Source: a virus. From it: 20,806 nt of DNA. The notes under the pieces were generated by a model. It made no database searches. It saw only the letters and a list, made by a program, of their open reading frames with translations, and was not told where the DNA came from. The position numbers and the translations under genes were made by a program. Below are positions 16,508 to 20,806 of this stretch, in pieces. How positions within the stretch are numbered: position 1 is the stretch's first letter; every line of letters begins with the position of its first letter. Location of the stretch: positions 1 to 20,806 of IMG/VR virus record IMGVR_UViG_3300010354_000849. One strand, written 5' to 3'.

Positions 16508-16538
16508 AAGCCCCTACAACACCCCTCTGGGGGCTTTT
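16508..16538 (+). terminator. Probable rho-independent terminator
   Basis: AAGCCCC pairs with GGGGCTT to form a seven-base-pair stem around a 15-base loop, with an alternative inner pairing of CCCC and GGGG around TCT. Four T residues overlap and follow the stem. It lies just after the stop at 16500 and before the sulfotransferase-like gene. The short T tract makes it weaker than the terminator at 14409. Confidence 0.7.
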
Positions 16539-16554
16539 CTATCCATATCCCTAT

Positions 16555-17091
16555 ATGAGTCCACCAACCTTTGTTACAGGCTCTCAGAGAAGCGGTACAA
16601 CAATTACTGCAGTCATACTTGCTTCTGACCATAATCTCTCCTTTGTTGATGAAGCTGAGTTCACTCCAGGTGTCAATTATGACGACTGTGTAGTTCACTT
16701 GCCATATGCCTTGGATGGTTATGTGCTGTTACACCACATGTACCCATCTGCTCACTTCATTGTTGTGACTAGAGATAAGGCAGACATCATCCGCAGCATG
16801 AAGCGTATTCATTGGTGCCAAGACAACGTACAAGACTGGGAACAGTTCCTTGATGACTACGTTGACCAACGTCTTCAGCTTATCGACAACCTTGCAAGGT
16901 ATATCCCTAACTCTGTGACTCTCTTCCCTTATAAGTCCTTAGAGACACACCGTCTTTTTGTTTCTAATAGAGATGGTTTTACCGTGAAGCAATGGAAAGC
17001 TGATATGCCTCGTGGTCCTCAGTATTGGCCAGATAACTTTCAATGTATATCCGATTATTATGCAAGACGTTCTCAAGTCTCTCCAGGGTGA
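16555..17091 (+). CDS. Compact sulfotransferase-like protein
   Basis: A 178-residue protein with the two PAPS-binding signatures of sulfotransferases. An N-terminal P-loop-like FVTGSQRSGTT (residues 6-16) would be the 5'-phosphosulfate loop. FIVVTRDKADIIRSMKRI (residues 68-85, Arg73 and Ser81) would be the 3'-phosphate motif. LFPYKSLETH near 123-132 corresponds to the usual YEDL region. Known family members are usually 250-350 residues; here only about 55 residues separate the two motifs, so the protein is compact or has lost its acceptor-binding insert. The reaction would be transfer of sulfate from PAPS to an unknown acceptor. It starts after a terminator without a Shine-Dalgarno and overlaps the terminase gene. 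It is probably a horizontally acquired accessory gene. Confidence 0.72.
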   Translation: MSPPTFVTGSQRSGTTITAVILASDHNLSFVDEAEFTPGVNYDDCVVHLPYALDGYVLLHHMYPSAHFIVVTRDKADIIRSMKRIHWCQDNVQDWEQFLDDYVDQRLQLIDNLARYIPNSVTLFPYKSLETHRLFVSNRDGFTVKQWKADMPRGPQYWPDNFQCISDYYARRSQVSPG

Positions 17092-18805
17092 TTTTAAGCT
17101 TTTCCTTCAAGCTCTGTGGCATCAACTAGATCTACCTTCTCCAACAAGGGCACAGTACGCAATTGCTGATTATCTACAACACGGACCTAAGCGACTACAG
17201 ATCCAAGCATTCCGTGGTGTTGGTAAGAGCTGGATCACTGGTGCCTTTGTTCTGTGGACATTGTTCAATGATCCTGAGAAGAAGATCATGATCATCTCAG
17301 CTTCCAAGGAACGAGCTGACAACATGTCTATCTTCCTTCAGAAGCTGATCATTGAAACTCCTTGGTTAGCCCACCTTAAACCAAAGAATGACGATAGTCG
17401 TTGGAGTCGTATCTCCTTTGATGTGAACTGCTCTCCTCACCAGGCACCTTCTGTAAAGTCCGTTGGTATTACTGGTCAGCTCACTGGCTCTCGTGCAGAC
17501 CTGATGATTCTTGATGACATCGAAGTTCCTGGTAACTCGATGACTGAGATGATGCGAGAGAAACTCCTGCAGCTTTGTACAGAAGCGGAGTCCATCCTCA
17601 CACCGAAGAAGGACTCACGCATTATGTACCTTGGTACACCTCAAACCACCTTCACCATATATCGAAAGCTAGCTGAACGCAACTACCGACCCTTTGTCTG
17701 GCCAGCACGTTATCCCCGTAAGGACAAGCTCCCTCAATACGAAGGCCTCCTTTCCCCACAGATTGTGGAGGATATCGAGATGGGAGTCGATGAGTGGACC
17801 CCTACAGACCCTGACCGCTTCTCCTCAGACGACCTATTAGAGCGTGAAGCGGCTATGGGTCGTAGCAACTTCATGTTGCAGTTCCAACTAGATACAACCT
17901 TGAGTGATGCAGAAAAGTTCCCACTTAAGTTCTCCGATCTTGTCATTACCTCTGTTAACCCGACTCAAGCGCCGGATGCTGTTGTGTGGTGCAGTGACCC
18001 TCGTAATTGTCTCAAAGATCTGCCTACGGTTGGCTTACCGGGTGATTACTTCTACTCCCCGATGCAACTCCAAGGCGATTGGGGTCCATACACAGAAACG
18101 ATCTGCTCCATAGACCCCTCAGGTAGGGGTACTGATGAAACAGCAGCTACATACATCTCACAAAAGAATGGCTTTCTCTACGTTCACGAAGTACGAGCTT
18201 ATCGCGACGGTTATAGCGACAGTACACTTCTTGACATCTTGCGTGGGTGTAAGCGCTACAATGTTACGAAGCTACTCATTGAAACAAACTTCGGAGACGG
18301 TATCGTTGCCGAACTGTTCAAAAAACATCTCCAACAAACCAAGCAAGCAATAGACGTTGAAGAGGTACGGGCTAATGTTCGTAAAGAAGACCGTATCATT
18401 GATGCCCTAGAACCCATCCTTAACCAACACAAGCTGATCATTGATCGTGGTGTTGTTGAGTGGGACTACGCTTCCAATAAAGACGCTCCACCAGAAGAAC
18501 GACTCCTCTACATGCTTTTCTACCAGATGAGTCGAATGTGTCGGGAGAAGGGTGCAGTTAAACACGACGACAGATTGGACTCCCTAGCACAAGGTGTTAA
18601 GTACTTCACAGATGCTATGGGTATCAGTGCTTATGAAGCGGTCAAGCAACGTAAGCAGGAAGACTGGCAAGACATGCTTGAGACATTTATCGATGATCCG
18701 CAGTCTGCAACCAACCACCTTGTACTTGGTTTTGACCTTGATCAAAGACGACAAGCTAGAGGTAAAACCAATCCTAGAGGTGTCACAAGCTGGGTCAAAA
18801 TCTAA
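17060..18805 (+). CDS. Terminase large subunit (T7 gp19-like)
   Basis: A 581-residue ATP-driven DNA packaging motor and nuclease that can be aligned by eye with T7 gp19 along its length. The N-terminal ATPase has FRGVGKSW (Walker A, Lys56) and LMILDDIE (Walker B, Asp152-Asp153), then LGTPQT as the coupling motif. The C-terminal RNase H-like nuclease has IDPSGRGTDE (Asp352), ETNFGDG (Glu408, Asp413) and HDDRLDSL (Asp503, Asp504, Asp507). The end (GVTSWVKI) recalls the T7 C-terminus that contacts the portal. The start at 17060 (MQDVLKSLQGDFKLFLQALW) aligns with T7; an in-frame ATG at 17012 would add 16 residues. No Shine-Dalgarno is visible and the gene overlaps the sulfotransferase-like gene by 32 bases. 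All key residues are present, so it should be active. Confidence 0.97.
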   Translation: MQDVLKSLQGDFKLFLQALWHQLDLPSPTRAQYAIADYLQHGPKRLQIQAFRGVGKSWITGAFVLWTLFNDPEKKIMIISASKERADNMSIFLQKLIIETPWLAHLKPKNDDSRWSRISFDVNCSPHQAPSVKSVGITGQLTGSRADLMILDDIEVPGNSMTEMMREKLLQLCTEAESILTPKKDSRIMYLGTPQTTFTIYRKLAERNYRPFVWPARYPRKDKLPQYEGLLSPQIVEDIEMGVDEWTPTDPDRFSSDDLLEREAAMGRSNFMLQFQLDTTLSDAEKFPLKFSDLVITSVNPTQAPDAVVWCSDPRNCLKDLPTVGLPGDYFYSPMQLQGDWGPYTETICSIDPSGRGTDETAATYISQKNGFLYVHEVRAYRDGYSDSTLLDILRGCKRYNVTKLLIETNFGDGIVAELFKKHLQQTKQAIDVEEVRANVRKEDRIIDALEPILNQHKLIIDRGVVEWDYASNKDAPPEERLLYMLFYQMSRMCREKGAVKHDDRLDSLAQGVKYFTDAMGISAYEAVKQRKQEDWQDMLETFIDDPQSATNHLVLGFDLDQRRQARGKTNPRGVTSWVKI

Positions 18806-19104
18806 CACGTCCACTTCCATTGCGCTGCAATCGATTTGGACCGATCCCACATGTATACAGGCAGAGGGAAGGGTGGACCCGACGCCTGGAGGGGGGAAAG
18901 ACTCCAAGACAAGCAAGTTGTCTTGATCATCTTTCCCTTCCTTTACTAATGAACAGTGAGGGAGCCAAGGCTCCAAAGACAAACATCTCCCTCTTAGTTC
19001 ATTCATCTACTTCCCCACCTCTTCCCCACATGAGTACTACTCCTCTCGACCACAGCCGAAGGCGTGGGAGGCAGTAGAGAATATGTCACTACCTCCTCTA
19101 ACCA
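18806..19104. other. Non-coding interval with hairpins
   Basis: About 300 bases without a convincing gene. It holds a perfect eight-base-pair hairpin (18905-18925), a short palindrome GGAGC-CAAG-GCTCC (18961-18974), a hairpin CCAC(A)GCC-GAA-GGC-GTGG (19050-19067) and an imperfect pairing of GGAGG..GTAG with CTAC..CTCC around 19068-19100. None is followed by a T run, so these are not classical terminators. It may be an untranslated regulatory or RNA-processing region between the terminase and the small gene at 19105. The only possible frame is a 42-codon stretch from the ATG at 18949, which I do not believe. Confidence 0.6.
18905..18925 (+). other. Perfect RNA hairpin, 8 bp
   Basis: CAAGACAA and TTGTCTTG are exact reverse complements around a five-base loop GCAAG, 100 bases after the terminase stop. 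The stem is AT-rich and is followed by GATCATCTTTCCC, not a U tract. It could be an RNA processing or stability element, or a protein-binding palindrome. Confidence 0.5.
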
Positions 19105-19287
19105 ATGAGTAGAACATATCGTAAACAACCTACCTACATCTGGAGACCAGTACAAACATACAGCGAACTAAAGCAACAGTACTTTGATGATGATGAGTAC
19201 AGGGTATCTACCCGTAAGCGTTTTATCCCATCCCTGTATGACGATATCCATGTGTCTGCCTACCAACAACTAGACCACCACCAATGA
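19105..19287 (+). CDS. Small conserved cyanophage protein
   Basis: A 60-residue protein (start MSRTYRKQPTYIWRPVQTYS), strongly charged, with no membrane segment. I recognise the MSRTYR start and the later KRFIPSLYDDIHVSA pattern from small proteins of both T4-like and T7-like cyanophages, but no function is known to me. It overlaps the ThyX gene by four bases (ATGA), so the two are translationally coupled and probably co-transcribed. No Shine-Dalgarno is visible. Confidence 0.75.
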   Translation: MSRTYRKQPTYIWRPVQTYSELKQQYFDDDEYRVSTRKRFIPSLYDDIHVSAYQQLDHHQ

Positions 19288-19922
19288 CTGTATCTCTAGT
19301 ACACATCACTCCCAACGCTGAAGAGCTTATTGCTTACATGGCTAGGGTGTCTAACCCATCTAATCAGAACAACACTGAGACTAGTGCTCGTCTGATTAAG
19401 TACCTTATTGATCACCATCACTGGTCACCGTTTGAGATGGTGAACATGTGTGTTGAAATTGAGACTACACGTTCTATAGCTGCACAGATCCTTCGACATA
19501 GGTCATTCTCGTTTCAAGAGTTTAGCCAACGGTATGCTGAGGTACCTATCCCTGCAGAACTACCAGAACTCCGTAGGCAAGATACTAAGAACCGACAGAA
19601 CAGTATTGATGACCTGGATGATGTGCTGAAGAAGAACTTCCAGTTTAGGATTGGTGTTCTGTATGGTGATGGTTACCGGCTGTATAAAGATATGGTAGCA
19701 GCTGGTGTTGCTAAAGAGTGTGCAAGAGAAGTGTTACCTCTGGCTACACCAACTCGCTTGTACATGAATGGCAGTATCAGGTCATGGTTACATTATTGTG
19801 ATCTACGTACTAGTAATGGTACGCAGAAAGAACATGCACAGATAGCAGGTCAAGTGCAAGACTTACTGTATGAGCATCTGCCAAATGTATGTGAGGCTAT
19901 GTGGAACAAAGACTTAAGCTAG
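19284..19922 (+). CDS. thyX: Flavin-dependent thymidylate synthase
   Basis: A 212-residue protein bearing the ThyX signature RHRxxxxxxxS exactly (Arg71-His72-Arg73 to Ser81, RHRSFSFQEFSQRY). It also has the downstream block LPLATPTRLYMNGSIRSWLHY and an LRTSNGTQKEHAQI end that corresponds to the substrate-binding region. It converts dUMP to dTMP using methylenetetrahydrofolate, FAD and NADPH, supporting phage DNA synthesis. The length is normal for the family. ThyX is common in cyanophages, where it is usually near replication genes; here it sits after the packaging genes, close to the genome end. In the binding block, the Tyr-Thr-Glu-Phe type segment seen in other ThyX proteins reads Pro-Thr-Arg-Leu. 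It overlaps both neighbours. Confidence 0.95.
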   Translation: MTVSLVHITPNAEELIAYMARVSNPSNQNNTETSARLIKYLIDHHHWSPFEMVNMCVEIETTRSIAAQILRHRSFSFQEFSQRYAEVPIPAELPELRRQDTKNRQNSIDDLDDVLKKNFQFRIGVLYGDGYRLYKDMVAAGVAKECAREVLPLATPTRLYMNGSIRSWLHYCDLRTSNGTQKEHAQIAGQVQDLLYEHLPNVCEAMWNKDLS

Positions 19923-20197
19923 AAGAGTTTAGGGTTCTCTATAAGACCTGGAAACGAGGTGTCCCTTGGTTGGATCACCTCATCCTTGGCTTCCTTGTTT
20001 GGCTTGAGGAGAAGTTGATTGATGCACGGGTTAAGGTGGAGGTTGATCAGGCAATCGAAGAGTACAAGAAGATTGAACCTCCGTTGCCTGATATGGTTGC
20101 TCCAGTTTATACGGAGAAGCCATCAGAGACATCTACAAGCCTCCCTGAGATGCGTCTAACAGCTCCTTGGTATACTGAACTGTATGATGAGAAATGA
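19901..20197 (+). CDS. Small membrane-associated protein (GTG start)
   Basis: A 98-residue protein with a probable GTG start, supported by GAGG four bases upstream. It overlaps the end of thyX by 22 bases in another frame. Residues about 21-40 (VPWLDHLILGFLVWLEEKLI) form one hydrophobic segment ending in charges. An acidic helical part and a Pro-rich tail with no membrane segment follow. No family recognised. The arrangement (coupled to thyX, upstream of a convergent gene) suggests a small accessory protein; a membrane role is inferred from the hydrophobic segment only. Confidence 0.62.
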   Translation: MEQRLKLEEFRVLYKTWKRGVPWLDHLILGFLVWLEEKLIDARVKVEVDQAIEEYKKIEPPLPDMVAPVYTEKPSETSTSLPEMRLTAPWYTELYDEK

Positions 20198-20198
20198 G

Positions 20199-20224
20199 GC
20201 CCTTGTAGGTCAATCCTGAAGGGC
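20199..20224. terminator. Possible bidirectional terminator between convergent genes
   Basis: GCCCTT and AAGGGC pair exactly, with inner AGG/CCT pairing around TCAAT, and the flanking GAG/CTC can extend the stem past a bulged G. It sits right after the stop at 20197 and contains the stop codon of the convergent minus-strand gene. No strong T run is visible on either strand, so function as a terminator is uncertain. Confidence 0.42.
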
Positions 20225-20509
20225 TCGTTCTAATAGGTAAGCGATTAGGTTGCTTAGACTTCTTCCTTCTTCGTCACTTCGTTCATCTAGTGTTTGTCGT
20301 AAGGACCACGGGATAGTGACAGTGACACGGGATGGTTTCCGTGTAAATACTGAAGGGAAGCTTTGGTTTTTACTTCCCTGGTGGAAATTGTTGGAGAATG
20401 CGGTCATCAGTTCAATTGCGGTTGGACTGGTCACGGGGTCGGTTGTTGACGCAACGCGGCCCCACCTATGCAGCATATCACCTGAAAAATTTTGACATAA
20501 TTTTCTCAA
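20210..20509 (-). CDS. Ribbon-helix-helix (CopG/Arc-type) protein, antisense to the late genes
   Basis: The C-terminal ~38 residues (RVTVTIPWSLRQTLDERS, then EEGRSLSNLIAYLLERAL) are a clear ribbon-helix-helix unit: a beta strand that would insert in the DNA major groove, followed by two helices with the conserved GRSLSNL turn. Such short proteins are frequent in cyanobacteria and their phages as DNA-binding repressors or antitoxin-like factors. The first 60 residues of the longest frame have no recognisable fold; the start is uncertain and could be the ATG at 20476 or the ATG at 20407 (65 residues). It is the only convincing minus-strand gene here, convergent with the thyX unit, so it is probably transcribed separately, with its promoter in the hairpin-rich region to its right. 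Its target is unknown. Confidence 0.68.
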   Translation of the reverse strand: MRKLCQNFSGDMLHRWGRVASTTDPVTSPTAIELMTAFSNNFHQGSKNQSFPSVFTRKPSRVTVTIPWSLRQTLDERSDEEGRSLSNLIAYLLERALQD

Positions 20510-20806
20510 GCCTTATATCGTTAGGGGAGGACGCACATCCCCCCGTGGCGGGGTATAAGAATAGGCATAGCGTCGGTATCAAGGACGCGCTAGATATGCA
20601 ATCTAGTAGCTGCACCTAGACAGTAACGCGAAGCGTTGGTCTATTGAGAACTACTCGCAACAGTGTTGATACGAATGCGTATTGATAGATATGAATTGAT
20701 CTGTATGGACTCATCATATACCATTATCAATACGACACACAACGATAAGCCCAGCTAATACATATACCAACACTGTGCCTACATGCATTCACACTCACGC
20801 ACAGCA
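20510..20806. other. Non-coding, hairpin-rich end region
   Basis: About 300 bases with no credible gene. In order: GGGGA/TCCCC (20524-20542) competing with CCCCG-TGG-CGGGG (20541-20553), GCGTC/GACGC (20570-20588), CTAGAT/ATCTAG (20590-20606) and AACGC-GAA-GCGTT (20625-20637). A set of nested inverted repeats follows between 20658 and 20776. The base composition becomes AT-rich after 20640. The minus-strand gene at 20509 would be read out of this region. It may be a regulatory/leader region or lie near a genome terminus. Confidence 0.6.
20658..20776. repeat. Nested inverted repeats
   Basis: ACAGTGTTG (20660-20668) is the reverse complement of CAACACTGT (20768-20776). Inside it, CGTATTGATA (20678-20687) is the reverse complement of TATCAATACG (20725-20734), and inside that ATATGA (20689-20694) matches TCATAT (20714-20719). 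Two local palindromes also occur: CAACA-G-TGTTG (20658-20668) and ATACG-AATG-CGTAT (20669-20682). The arms are in nested order, so a long imperfect hairpin or a series of operator-like sites is possible. Confidence 0.65.

Noticed and set aside
18820-19077. An 85-codon frame (or 42 codons from the ATG at 18949) downstream of the terminase
   Set aside because: The long version starts with TTG, neither start has a ribosome-binding site, the composition is Ser/Pro/Thr/Arg without any recognisable pattern, and the region is filled with hairpins.
20250-20495. An 81-codon plus-strand frame opposite the ribbon-helix-helix gene
   Set aside because: It covers the clear ribbon-helix-helix coding sequence on the minus strand and has no upstream ribosome-binding site or recognisable motif.
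20561-20620. A tRNA-like arrangement: a TA dinucleotide, a GCGTC/GACGC D-arm-like stem, one base, then a 5-7-5 anticodon-like arm with TGC in the loop
   Set aside because: There is no T-arm with GTTCGA, no matching acceptor stem, no T at position 33, and the D-loop lacks the usual A14/A21. At best it is a decayed tRNA or coincidence.

Overview
The window is the late (structural, lysis and packaging) part of a T7-like podovirus genome, most probably a cyanophage. The strongest evidence is the large terminase, which can be aligned by eye with T7 gp19 over its whole length, and a tail fibre with the T7 gp17-type N-terminus. Several small proteins (for example those at 11136, 12602, 12834 and 19105) are of types I recognise from marine and freshwater cyanophages, and there is a ThyX gene. 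Almost everything reads from the + strand. Genes are packed tightly, often with 1-8 base stop/start overlaps. No host chromosomal gene, rRNA, tRNA, CRISPR array or insertion sequence was found.

Layout. 1-8089: internal virion (ejection) proteins. These are a 5'-truncated gp14-like protein, a 984-residue gp15-position protein carrying a glucosaminidase and an M23-like cell-wall domain, and a 1419-residue gp16-position protein. 8096-11573: a tail-fibre module with a T7-type fibre bearing a long Ala/Thr/Asn heptad stalk, a second fibre-like protein, a glycine-rich adhesin-like protein and a conserved small cyanophage protein. 11614-13683: a lysis and packaging cassette with two small membrane-anchored proteins, a glucosaminidase lysin, the small terminase, a small basic protein and a GH24-like lysozyme. 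13685-16500: an HNH endonuclease, a basic unknown, a strong terminator, a 585-residue unknown with a possible nuclease motif, and another unknown. 16555-18805: a compact sulfotransferase-like gene overlapping the large terminase. 18806-20806: a looser end region with two non-coding, hairpin-rich stretches, a small cyanophage protein, ThyX, a membrane protein with a GTG start, and the only convincing minus-strand gene, a ribbon-helix-helix protein.

Together the genes would eject DNA through the cell wall (virion glucosaminidase plus M23-like domain), bind the host surface (fibres and glycine-rich protein), lyse the cell (glucosaminidase, lysozyme and a membrane protein as candidate holin), and package DNA (small and large terminase, perhaps helped by the HNH enzyme). 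ThyX would supply dTMP for replication. The sulfotransferase-like protein is an accessory gene of unknown target.

The points most worth a second look are the apparently permuted M23-like domain at the end of the 984-residue virion protein, the HRGH nuclease-like motif in the 585-residue protein, the compact sulfotransferase embedded against the terminase, the lysozyme lacking the usual Asp/Thr catalytic residues, and the nested inverted repeats in the last 300 bases, which may mark a genome end or a regulatory region. All homology statements come from reading the sequence and from memory of the families; no search was run.
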